Made by a program: the position numbers and the translations under genes. The notes below the pieces were generated by a model. That model made no database searches, was not told the DNA's origin, and saw nothing but the letters and a program-made list of their open reading frames with translations. This document shows, piece after piece, positions 36,330 through 47,004 of a stretch of DNA of 64,000 nt. The DNA comes from Timema cristinae. Its lineage: Eukaryota > Arthropoda > Insecta > Phasmatodea > Timematidae. Every line of letters begins with the position of its first letter. The first letter of the stretch is position 1. The stretch is from contig JBCFYV010009882.1 of NCBI GenBank assembly GCA_039000515.1, positions 52,565,846-52,629,845 of the forward strand, in the 5' to 3' direction.

Positions 36330-36690
36330 GTGTACTGAGGGTGCTTTTTCTAAATGGTTTTTAAAATCTCTCTATATGTAAATAATGGTACACTACTTCT
36401 AAATTCAACCTTTCTTATCCTGATCACATTATCTTAGTTGGTAAATATACGTATAACCCTAATGGGTGATAATACGCGGAGCTAAATAATTTTTTTTATT
36501 TAGCATAATACATAAATATAGCATAATATATATTTATTTTGCACTGTGTATTATCACCCATTAGGGCTATACGTATATTTATTAATTATGATAATATGTT
36601 CAGGATAAGGAAGATTGAGTTTATAGAGGTGGTGTACCCTTATTTGCTTAGAGAAAGCGATTGTAAAAACATTTGGTGAGATATATATAT
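36330..36690. repeat. Two SINE-tail copies in inverted orientation
   Basis: Plus-strand arm 36337-36487 and minus-strand arm 36535-36690 pair over about 150 bp, for example CCCTAATGGGTGATAATACG with GTGTATTATCACCCATTAGG. Both are family B-type bodies with the shared tail. The transcript would form a long hairpin about 230-590 nt upstream of the microexon. Confidence 0.8.
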
Positions 36691-36921
36691 ATATTACCAA
36701 ATGAATTACATTTCTTACTCAGGACTAAATTGTGAATACTAAACTAATTTATTTTGTTGATCAAATATTAATTAATATATTTTTAATGGAGTGGATATTA
36801 TACCTTATATTTCTTGGTATGAATACTAAAGCTGTCCATGTAAAATATAATAACTACTACACTTACAATTAAATCTATATACATATATTTTACATAAACA
36901 TATTTTTTTGGGATTTTTCAG

Positions 36922-36942
36922 CCAACCTTATGGTAGGAATGG
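36922..36942 (+). CDS. Cadps: Cadps 21-nt microexon in the PH domain
   Basis: Seven-codon exon with a strong acceptor (TTTTTTTGGGATTTTTCAG) and a consensus donor (GTAAGT). It adds ANLMVGM between EPAS and DLEGG; I recall a very similar stretch at this place in insect CAPS, while vertebrate CAPS goes from DPHP to GLQGG. Both boundaries are phase 1, so inclusion or skipping keeps the frame (skipping gives EPAS-DLEGG). It is too short for routine gene finders. Inclusion in mRNA is inferred from splice sites, phase and remembered homology. Confidence 0.88.
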
Positions 36943-37187
36943 GTAAGTATTTATTGTGTATAGATATTTTGAAATCATAACATCTATTTATATAAGGACT
37001 AAATATAAATTTAGTTTACAATTTGAAATCATTAAGCTAAATTTATATAATTGAAAAGTATGTCTGAAGAGGGATTGAAATGCCGGATCTTTGGCATTAC
37101 TTTATTTGAGAGGTAAAAAAATAGGATATGTTGAAGTTTGAGACACTTTTCTCCATATATAATATTATAAAAACATTGTTGTAAAGA

Positions 37188-37467
37188 CCTGCCTTGGTGG
37201 CATAGTTAGCTAACACGCTAGTTTCGTGTTGAGCTAGACTGCAGAGGACGGGGAGATCGACGTTCAAATCTCACTTGGGTGAACTAGGGGTGGCTTATTC
37301 TAAATGGTTTTACACTCTCCCTCTACATAAATGTAGGTTCACTTTCTCTATATTTCAAACTTCCCAATTCCTAACCCATTAGTGTAATTAGTACTTAAGC
37401 ATATAACCCGAACGTATAGTAAGACGCAGTGCGGTAATTATTATTATTATTATTATTATTGTTGTTG
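37188..37467 (+). repeat. SINE family B with ATT tail
   Basis: Head CCTTGGTGGCATAGTTAGCT with A box, B box GTTCAAATCTCACTTGG, tail AGCATATAACCCGAAC and GTAAGACGCAGTGCGG, then ATT repeats (37434-37467). The fullest family B copy in the window. Confidence 0.9.
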
Positions 37468-38289
37468 TAAAGTACAACCTTTAAAGCTGAGTGGCTGGCT
37501 TTAAAGTGGAGGCTAGTAAACAAAAATAAATTGATGCACATATCCCATAATTATAAACAATGATATAGACACATTTATATAAAAGTAAATTTATCATAAA
37601 AGATAACAAAATAACATAAAAATATATTTACAGAACAAACCACCTAAAATAATATGTTTTGTAGGCCTATGTGGATTAAATTATTGGAAAATACTAACTA
37701 TCTTTAATGTTCTTATCGGTTTTAAATAGTAACTATAGTCTTCTTTATTTAGTTTTGCACACTCTCAATTAAAGTATAAAAAGTGGTATTATTTAAAGGT
37801 ATAGTAAAACTTTATTGAGGACCAACTCTAGAAAAATTACCACTCTCCATACTTGCTCATTAACAACTAGTTATATAAATTATTCTAGTGGGCATATAGT
37901 TCCTTTCAATAGAACTTAGAAAGAATTACAGGTTAAAATTATTATTAGTTGGTAGCAACGCCTTAGTTAAACTCGTAATTCCTAAAAGAATTGCCAAGTT
38001 CTCAATGGAGTTATGCACCAAGCCACATGTTTAAGGGACAATTTAAAACTTACTAGCATGGGCAACATCCCTTTTTTTCCAATGCGCATGCTCAGAGGGC
38101 TGTATGCACCAAGTAGGGAAAGTTGTGAGAAGGAGTCCTAGTAGTAAAGCTCACAAGTGAAATATTAAGGATAATGATACTTGTAATCGCATAGCTGATA
38201 GAACTAAGTCATACCAAAATGTACTGAATGTAATACAATATATCTAATAATTTTAATTCATTATTAAGTGTTATTATTTAAATATAAAC

Positions 38290-38755
38290 ACATGAAATGC
38301 TATTTTGTATGGAATTATAACCGGTGCACTTGCACTTGCAGTCTCAATGAGGAGTTGCCAGTGAAACTGATATATAACTTTACTATTGCGAGTTATGTAA
38401 ACTCAGGTCCGGGTAGTCTGCTGCTAATGCCAGTAGGAACTGGGCCTGATGTTTGTGCCTGCTTGGCGGGAGCTTGCTGGTCTTGGCCTTAAGAGCTAAT
38501 CTGACTCTTAGGACCGAAGCCTCATCAACCTGAAAGAGTGGCATTTCTGGTGGTGTCAGTGATTGCCAGCCTCTCGTGTGGGGATCATGGGCGAGAGTAT
38601 AAAAGCAAGGGAGGACAAGGTCTCGAGACTCAGTCGGTGGCGGGGAAGGGAGCAGCAACAACATTATGGCATGTTCAAAAATATCTCCACCTTCCCTCCA
38701 CCACCTAGAACGTGTCTAGGAAGAGGCCGGGCTTCCACCGCCAATATGGAATGAG
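38290..38755 (+). promoter_or_regulatory. GC-rich block with TATA box and initiator (possible LTR)
   Basis: TATAAAAG at 38599 and an arthropod initiator TCAGTC near 38630, about 31 bp downstream on the plus strand, make a textbook core promoter. The block is far more GC-rich than its surroundings and abuts the truncated Gypsy integrase, which runs the other way. Most likely an LTR from another element; no ends or duplication were found. Confidence 0.4.
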
Positions 38756-38759
38756 GATT

Positions 38760-39377
38760 TCCAAAATTACGGCCATTGTCACTTACTAGGACTGTTGTAA
38801 GCCCATGTGTAGCAAAAATGTCTCTTGGTTCCATTATTATGCACGTTGATGTTGTAGACTTCATCCACCTGAACTCAGGCCATTTAGAATGCACATCCAG
38901 AAGTATTAAAAAGTTTGGTCCTTGTATCGGCCCTGCCATATCAATGTGTAGACGAATCCATGGGCTTGTTGGTGCTGTCCATGACTGTACTGGGGCCTGT
39001 GGTGGATTGTTCTGGCTTTTTTGACAGGTTTGGCAAGTTCCCACTACTTCCTCTATGGTTGCGTCCATTTTAGGCCGCCATGTATAGGTGCGAGCTACTG
39101 ATTTTGATTGCACCACACCTTGATGTGTAGCATGAAGTAAGAGGAGAAACCTTTTGTGGAGTTTATTTGGCAATATCACTCTACTACGCCAAAGTAAGCA
39201 ATCTTGTGACAAATATATTTCAGAGTGTCGTGCGCTGTAGGGCTTGAAATCCTCCCCCACGTCTTCTTCGGGCAAACCCTGTAAAACCCACTCTTTAACC
39301 CTACACAGCACAGGATCCTTTATTGTTTCCCTGGCAATGTCAATCACTGAGATAGGCGGATCTTCCATGTCTATCAT
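38760..39377 (-). pseudogene. Gypsy integrase, truncated before the catalytic Glu
   Basis: Zinc-binding HHCC region (HATHQGVV with CQTCQKSQ), then HIDMAGPIQGPNFLILLD (first Asp) and VSDNGRNF (second Asp). The homology stops there; the remaining frame to 38664 is unrelated GC-rich sequence, so the DDE Glu and C-terminal domain are absent. Confidence 0.87.
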
Positions 39378-39469
39378 AAAAATGCCCTGGGTTCTATAGT
39401 CACAGTTTCTGAAGTGTTCAATGGAAGTCTGCTAAGCCTATATGCATTTCGATGATGTTTCGATGGTCT

Positions 39470-39960
39470 TTAAATAATGTTATAAGCATATCCTCCTAGC
39501 ATTAAGCTCCACCGTAACATCCGCTGTATCAAAACACTTGGCATCTGGCAGGTAGGATGAAATAATCCTAGAAGTGGCTTGTGATCTGTGGCTATTGTGA
39601 AAGATCGGCTCAAGAGAAACTGCTGGAACTTTTTGACACCAAATATAACTGCCAAAGATTCCTTATCGATTAGAGCGCAGTTATGCTCAGCTTGTGACAG
39701 TGTTCTTGATCCAAACACTACCGGAGCTTCCATTCCATTGTTAATAATATGGGAGAGGACCGCTCCAACCCCGTAAGAAGATGCATCACACGATAGTATC
39801 AAGAATCTACTTCTATCATAATGCGCCAGAACTAAGTCTGATGTTAAAAAAATTTTTGCTTTATTGAATGCCCTCCCATGGTTTTGTGTCCACTGTCATG
39901 GTGTATCCTTATCTAGAAGACGGTGTAGGGGTTCCAAAACAGTAGCTTTGTTCATCAGGA
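39470..39960 (-). pseudogene. Gypsy RT end and RNase H
   Basis: The end of the RT thumb (about 39960-39810) precedes RNase H: ILSCDASSYGVGAVLSH (first Asp), ALIDKESLAVIFGVKKFQQF (Glu) and ATDHKPLLGLF (second Asp). The RNase H motif residues are intact. The RT catalytic palm is missing. Confidence 0.85.
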
Positions 39961-40211
39961 ATCTCTAATAAAAATTGCTCTTTGTCACAACGATAACACT
40001 GTTGATCCTTATGTTGGCTTGGAGAAAATCTTTGTTGATTATTGGCACCTCATTTTTGAGATTGGTGGTAGTCTGTGTACTTCCATTGGGCCTGATTATT
40101 GGTCTTGGTACCAAACCGGTGTTGCGGAAGTTGGCCACATCACACGTTGATGTTGTGCAGCTGCTTTACTACTTACTGCCATGGAAATTGCCTCATCTAA
40201 CTTCATTTCGT

Positions 40212-40651
40212 TTATAGAAAGCATTTCATGCTGCACTGTCTCATCCGCGACCCCTGCACTAAACAATCACACTTTGTAAATGTTCCAACGTTACAACGGT
40301 TGGCCATCTCTCTAAAAACGGCAACACATTCCACAGTGGACTTGCCGGTTCGCTGATCCCTTTTGCTGAAATTGAAAGTTTGTACAATTTCATTGTGTTT
40401 TGGCGCAAAATGGCCGTTTAAAACACTAACTAAATCATCAAATGATTTAGAATCTGGATCCTCTGGTGCCACTAACGCAGTTAAGCGATCAAATGTTTTA
40501 TCCCTGATCACACAAAACAATATAAACCATTTCTTCTTATTGTCGATTATGTCATTAGCAATGAAAAATGTGTCAACCTCTTTGCGTAGTTCGTCCACGT
40601 GTATGGTTGGATTGTATCGAATTCTGCAAAACTTGATAAAAACGCTGCCAT
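40212..40651 (-). pseudogene. Gypsy gag fragment
   Basis: Begins at the ATG 40651 (MAAFLSSFAEFDTIQPYTW), the usual start of this gag type, then the frame shifts in a T-run near 40566 and continues as FFIANDIIDNKKKWFILFC to 40212. The capsid-like region is present. A broken zinc-knuckle remnant (QQCYRCDKEQF) lies at about 39968-40000. Not functional. Confidence 0.8.
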
Positions 40652-41431
40652 TATGTACCTTTAGGTTGCTTCACTTATATCATGGGTTAACTTATCAATC
40701 ACCTCGTCGCCAAACTGTTATGTCCTTACACATACACATATTTAGTCTTGTACATGAACCACATAACTCGTGCACGATATAACGCCAATAAGACAAAATA
40801 TAAAGACTTAGATCGAAATAAGTTGTCCATCACTTCTTGCCATAACTACTCTAGTCAGTTCAGTCCAGATTGACCAACTTAACCTATACACATCCCTGCT
40901 ATAGAGTATATTACTAAAGTACAAAGACTACTTTTGACATGTCTGTGGTGATCTAAAGGTTATTGGAATTCTTACAGGTAGGGAGACCCTTTTACCTAGA
41001 GCCACACTGTACCTAGGACACAGACAAGGAAATAACAGATACACAACCTTACGGGAGATATGCCGCGCCCCTCGACTCAGGTAGAACTTAAAATATCCAT
41101 TGATAATGGTGCTTCCAAGTGAGAATTCTTTGAAACAAATCACTTTCAAAATGTTTTTCATGAAAAAGACAACCTGAGTGCTAAGAGCTTCTGTCTTTCC
41201 GAGTACAATAGTTCACGTAGAGATAATCCCTTTCCCCACTTTACACCCTTTCATTGAACAAAACCTTTCAAATAATGGAGATGGTTGGACACAAATATAC
41301 AATGCCAGTGATTCTACAGTGTTTAAACTCTCACGACATGCAGTCTTAGAAATGCATTTGTAAAGGAATTATTAGAATATTTCATGGCTAGCTTCTATGG
41401 TCACTATTCTGTAGGATACACTTTTTCATTC

Positions 41432-41627
41432 GACTTGACTGCAAATAACTGGGATATAAGTGTTCAAATCCCATTCAGGTGTATTGAGAGGGTTTTTTCC
41501 TAATATGCTTATAAGTCTCCTTTAACGCAAATATGGGTATATATTCCAAAAAATGTACCTTCCTTATTCCTAATCCATTTGAATAAATACACGGATAGCT
41601 GTAACTGGATGTAAAACACGGTGCACA
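41432..41627 (+). repeat. SINE family B, head-truncated
   Basis: B box TTCAAATCCCATTCAGGTG and body (GTCTCCTTTAACGCAAATAT) match family B; the tail is degraded (AGCTGTAACTGGATGTAAAA then CACGGTGC). Confidence 0.75.
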
Positions 41628-41898
41628 AAATATAATTAAATTAAATACTTATGTTGTTAAGGTTGCATTTATTTTTTACATTTTGTTGTCAAATTAATAC
41701 AAACAAAATATACAAGTGTCATGCTACTGTATAAAATAAAAAAAAAAAACATTTAAATACATAGAAAATACAATGAGAAGAGTTTCCTGGGTATATATAT
41801 TTGGTATCGGTAATACCATCTTATTTTAAACACTGGAATGATTATATTCAGTATTATTTTGTACTGATGTGCAATGAAAATTAACAAATCTGTTTTAT

Positions 41899-42264
41899 AT
41901 CAGTTTATAGTAAAATTAAGTCTGAAAATAAATCTTATCTCCCTAAATGCGCTTTTAGGATTGCACAACACAAACACAATGTTTTGTCCAATTAAACTCT
42001 TCCAACATCTTCTTGTATTTGTATGGAAAATTAAATATCTCTTAATTTTAATAAAGGGGAATAGAAATAAATAGTTTTTAAATCAGTTTATAGTAAAATC
42101 AAGTCTTAAAATAAAGCTTATTTCCCTAAACGCTTTTTTAGGATTGCACAAAACAAACACAATGTTTTGTCCAATTACACTCTTCCAACATCTTCTTGTG
42201 TTTGTATGGAAAATTAAATATAGCTTAATTTTAATAAAGGGGAATAGAAATAAATATATAGTTT
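41899..42264. repeat. 183-bp tandem duplication
   Basis: Copies start at 41899 and 42082 (ATCAGTTTATAGTAAAAT) and are highly similar throughout, including AATGTTTTGTCCAATTA and CTTCCAACATCTTCTTGT. Recent compared with other repeats here. Confidence 0.92.
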
Positions 42265-43289
42265 TAAATTATACTGAAAACTCTTTCAGTATTAGATTAT
42301 TTTACTATCATAGAACAATATTTTCATACAATTACTTATTGAAGATTTTCTTAAAAAATAAATATTTTTATCACAGTAAAATAGAATTTAGTAAAGTGAG
42401 TTAAATTGTTGACAATACAAAGTATATGAAAAATACTCTTAACTATCCCCAATTATGGTTTTAATCACAGCTATAGTTATTAAGAAGTGTTTTGTATAAA
42501 AATTATTTGCTAATATGTAAAGAAAAAATTTCTGTTTATGTTGTTAAGACAGGCTTGAAACGAAAATTATGATTGCTATAATCAAAACACCAATACAATA
42601 ATAATCCAGAAATAAGATTTGATAGAAATTTGACTAAAATATGTATCAAACAAATTTAGACATTGATATCGTTCATAATATTCTGGTCACTTTGATTTCA
42701 TAATGTACTAGATCAAGCTTTGAAGTATTTAGCGACATCATTCTTGCTTTATTGGTGAACATCCAACTGTTATAATTTTGATAGTTCCTCCATGTATAAT
42801 AAATACTGAGCTAACCTTGGCAAATCACAAACCAGTTATGGCAATTAATAAATAAAAAATAAAAAACTTAGAAAGAAAATATTACCTAGTCTAAAAATTG
42901 AGTGCACAAACGAACGCAATCATTGGGCGGAAATCTCACTCCATTGCCAAAGGAAATTTTACCTAATCATGATCATTGAAACATGTTTGAAAAAAAGAGC
43001 ATTACATTTCACCATAGAGCATTAATTAAGTACTAGACTATGTTACAGAAACATAATGAATATGAAGCATCATGATTTTACAAATAGAATCATGGTAACC
43101 ATGCTATGTCACCTTAATATTGGTTTATTTTAACTGTTATGTCACTCCTAGGTATGCACTAATTTATCTTTAGATTTTAGCTATGTAGGCCTATTTGCTA
43201 TACTAATGTATCCACTTTAAAATAGTTTTTTGTGTATTCATTTACTTTTAAGTTAGTGGTCCACCATATTGAGTTTTTTTTTTCATTTT

Positions 43290-45360
43290 TTCAGTTTTTT
43301 TCCATTAATTTAGGAAATTTAAGGGGTCCCTCCCATTTCACAGAGGTAAATTTTTGAATTCCAAACTTTCCAACTTTTATGGTTATGTGGGATGGTCCTA
43401 TTACCAACTTGGCGAATTTAAATTGTCTTTCATGCATAAAAGTAAGTTTTGTTTTGGAAAGATGGAAATTTACACTCACCTCCAAACCCCTAGCTCTCCT
43501 TAGTTCCCACAGTTCCAATTTTAAATTTTAAGACTTATTTGGTTATCTTATATGATATTTTACGTGCCTAACAAATTTCAACCTAACCACATCAAAAAGA
43601 GTGTTCTATATTGTTTGTATACATTTTAAGCGCTTCCATTTCCTGGGCTTCAATTTTGAAATTCCATTTTTTCAGACGTTATTCGGCTATCTGGGAATGA
43701 ATATTAAATTACATGGTGATATTTCAAGTTTTACCTCTACAAAGTTGTATTTATATAACTTTGGAAACATTTTGAGTGGACCATCCCTCCCTACCTTACT
43801 CTACTTTACTTGGAAATCTAAGAATTCAGACCTTGATATTGTTTGAGTTGGTCCTTCAACCAGCCTGACTAAAGTCATAGTCTAACACTTTGAGAAGTAG
43901 TAGTCTTTTGGTTTTAGAAATTTGAGTCCTCATATATAACCAGCTTCCTTAGTAATAAGTAATATTTAAAATGTATTTGTGGTTATTTGAAGTTATCCCT
44001 CAACATTCCTGACAAATCTAAATTTTCTAACTTCTTCTTGTACACCTTATCACCAGCCTCATTCCCTATTTCCTATAGTCTCATTTTGAAATTTAAAATG
44101 TCCAGATTTTGTAGTTAATTTGATGAATTCCAGTTTTATATAACGCAAAAGTAGTTTATCCCCTGGTTTTGAAAATTTTAGCATACCCACCCCCCTCCTC
44201 CCCCATTTCTAAAACTCTCACTTTAAAACCACAAATTTAAGATTGATTTGGTCATCTGAAGCTGTACTTCTACCAGCCTGTCCAATTTAGATTTTCTACT
44301 ATACTTATTTTTTTTATAAATGCCCTTTTATCTCCTGGACTCCCATTTTAAACTTTTACATTTTCGGACTCTTAAAGTTATTTGGAGTAGTATCTTTGAC
44401 TCTACACAGAGTTTCAGTTTTATAACATAATGAGAAGAAGTTGTTTTTAATAGGTTTGTAAGTTTTGAACCACCCAACCCAATTTTTCCAACCCACTATG
44501 ATACATTTTAAGTTCTAATATTTGTTTGGTTATCTGTAGTTTTATTTCTACCTGTCTTTCTAATTTTAAATTTTAACCTCATCTCAAAAGTTATTTATAA
44601 CTGTAGCTTCCCCCTCCCCTATTTCCCATAGTTTAATTTTAAAATGTTCAGATTTTTAGGTTTATTTTGATCCCTGTACCTACGAATTTAAGTTCTCTAC
44701 CACACAGAGAAGTAGTTGAATGTATTAGTTTGGTAAATGTTGAGCATGTCCCCTTTCCCCACCATTTCTTCAACTCTCACTTAGAAATTTCAAATATTAA
44801 TATATTTTTTTATTATTTTGAAAGGCCCTTCTACCTACTTGCCAAATTTAAATATTATATCACAGCTAAAAGTTTAATTTTAATTTTATAAACCCCTCAC
44901 CCCCCCTGGCCCCATTTCCCCAGGTTCAATTTAAAATTAAAACATTACAGATTTATAGTTATTTGGCATGGTCTCTTTACTTAACCTCCAAATTTCAATC
45001 TTCCACCACACTGGGAATTAGTTGTTTCTATTAGTTTTGGAAATTATAAAGCTCATTTTTCCAAATATCATTTAGAAATTTCAATTTTTAAGACTTATAT
45101 TTTCTTATTTAGAGTTTTCCTCCTAACCGACTGTCAAATTTATATTTTCTAGCACACATAAAAGGTTTTTAGTCTGTTTACATCCCCTACACTTTTTCTC
45201 AGGGTCCCACTTATTAAATAAAAATGTTCATAATGTTTATATTTATCTTAGTGGTCCCATTAGTTGGCTGCAAAATTTCAATTTTCTGCCACCCTGAAAA
45301 GTAGTTATTTATATTAGTTTTGGTAGTCTTGAACACCCCACCCGCTTTTATCCAACTCAC
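43290..45360 (-). repeat. Degenerate ~140-bp tandem array, about fourteen units
   Basis: Recurring blocks: TTTGGTTATCTGAAGT, CCTTCTACC, CAAATTTCAATTTTCTACCA, AGTAGTTGTTTATATTAGTT and CCCATTTCCC-A-TCTCA. They return roughly every 140 bp from 43540 to 45240 with heavy drift. Read on the minus strand the unit (GATTGAAATTTGG-AGG) resembles the 27030-28430 array, so the two may be related. Confidence 0.75.
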
Positions 45361-46171
45361 CTCGAGACTCATCGTGGGAATGCAATACATAAATTAATTT
45401 TATATTAGTATTTTTTGACCTGATAAACCCTCCATATATTAAAGCTCCTCTTGATTGGAGGACATAGAATTTACCACCTCTTTTTTGCCCCTTTACACCC
45501 CTTTATATGACAAAAAAAAACTTAAAAAAATATTCTCACCCAATTCTATAAATAAACATTCATATCCACTGGTTCAAAAGATGTACGGTCAGTGAATTTA
45601 GAAAACTGTAGACTCTCCTTTTTCATCCCTTACATGTTGAATTTCGCAAAATTCGGTACTACCTCTGATCTAAGGCCAAAAAGGAATTGAAGCGTTTCTG
45701 TTTTACGGGTCCCTACGTTGTGCGCCAATTGTAGTATTATTGAAATATTACTGCATCGCTGGGCGCTAATTATGATGTTTTGGACGTCTCTCTCCGCGTC
45801 GATCGATGAATTCTGGATCTGGTTCGTTGCATTGGGCGTCGATTGAAGTTATACCGTTTAATTAGCTGATAATTGCCCCGTGGTCGAGCACTAATTAAAG
45901 TGGTCCGGTATTTTGATGTGGTGAGTTAATTGGTATTTATAGCCCCATGATCGAGCGCCAATTAAAGAGTTATTGGTGATTTAAATATTGTATGATTAAT
46001 ACACACTTATTATGTTGACATGTTTTTATTTCTAAATCTCGGTTTATTTCTAGAGAAAATAGATCATGTCGTCGAAATATATACGCGGCCTATAGTACGA
46101 GCGCGGACAGGAGTTCAAGTTCCGAGTAGTTCAAGGACTGTACGCCAAGTGACTAGTGAGTAGTGAGCAGT

Positions 46172-46204
46172 ACTGCCCTTACATTGCACCATCCTTCGTA
46201 TATA
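46172..46204 (-). promoter_or_regulatory. Core promoter of LTR copy 1
   Basis: TATATA (46204-46199, minus) and initiator CAGT with the A at 46174, 30 bp apart, the standard spacing. Start site is predicted, not measured. AATAAA at 46048-46043 and 46030-46025 downstream would end the R region. Confidence 0.65.
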
Positions 46205-46217
46205 TCCATTGCTCATG

Positions 46218-46347
46218 GAAGCTTCGAGAAGGTCGTGTTATAAAAAATTAAAATACAAGACAAAAACATCTTGGTTTTACTGGGAGGTTCTAGAGCCGGA
46301 AAATGACTCAAGTTACATTTTAAAATCTCTATTCGAACTTTCCAGAA
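46218..46347 (-). promoter_or_regulatory. Two heat-shock elements in LTR copy 1
   Basis: GAAGCTTCGAGAA (46218-46230) and GAACTTTCCAGAA (46335-46347) both fit the three-unit heat-shock-factor site GAAnnTTCnnGAA perfectly. The proximal site lies 13 bp upstream of the TATA box on the minus strand. Confidence 0.75.
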
Positions 46348-47004
46348 GAGGAAGTTATTATTTAAAAACCTTATATTGTCATACTGACTCGGCTGGTATA
46401 CTCTGACGTCACTTACAGTAGCGTGTACCTTCTTAGAAGAAGAAGTTCTTTAAGCACCATGTAATAGATTATAATTTAAATGAAATAAGATATGTTTATA
46501 AAATTAGGACGATATTATTGTCAATGCTTTCACATACTTTTCAGGGGCAAGTCACTTACATTACAGAATGAACCTTTACTCAAAATTTCAAGTTTCCAGG
46601 TTTGAAACCATTAAGCTCTTTTATTCAACCACAAATTCCCCCATCTCATTTATTGTCTCTACAGTCAAAATTGGCCTTGTAGTTTGGAATTTTAAGCGAT
46701 AATGCCTTATTTACATATATCCACACTCATGTTAATATTACTAAATCCATATTTAGTATAAGAAAAAAATATATATATCCTCAAATTTGTGCTTTATACA
46801 CCTTATATTTAGATATAGTATTTTTAAATAGCAGTCAAAAGGGATTATTTGGCCAAAATTAACTGTAGATAAATGTTTTCAATAGATAGTTTTTCTCTGA
46901 TATCAGTTTTGGTATCCACTAAGTAAGAAATAAGGTTGTAATAGAGAAGAAACTACAAACCAGTCTATAATTTGTATTATATTAACTAGTTTTGATGAAT
47001 ACAT

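Larger units (their letters stand above)
35313..36921 (+). other. Cadps intron 6
   Basis: About 1.6 kb between the first PH exon and the microexon. Holds the TTAA-target MITE (35862-36222) and the inverted SINE pair (36330-36690). The first 540 and last 230 bases are AT-rich and otherwise featureless, apart from the T-rich tract before the microexon. Confidence 0.75.
38664..40770 (-). mobile_element. Gypsy-type LTR retrotransposon, internally deleted
   Basis: On the minus strand, in order: primer-site-like TTTGGCGACGAGGTG (about 40704-40718), gag, a zinc-knuckle stub, then directly the end of the RT, RNase H and a truncated integrase. Protease and most of the RT are gone. Matching LTRs were not found. 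It cannot move by itself. Confidence 0.85.
45730..46565 (-). mobile_element. LTR-like repeat with heat-shock elements, copy 1
   Basis: 836 bp, starting TGTAATGTAAGTGACTTGCC and ending ACTACA on the minus strand; a primer-site-like ATTGGCGCACAACGTAGGGA follows directly (45729-45708). Minus-strand order: GACGTCA, distal heat-shock element, proximal heat-shock element, TATATA, initiator, AATAAA signals. Copy 2 at 55851 matches along the full length. No internal region follows the primer site. Confidence 0.8.

Noticed and set aside
40363..40782. 139-codon plus-strand open frame
   Set aside because: It lies opposite the Gypsy gag and is a shadow of it.
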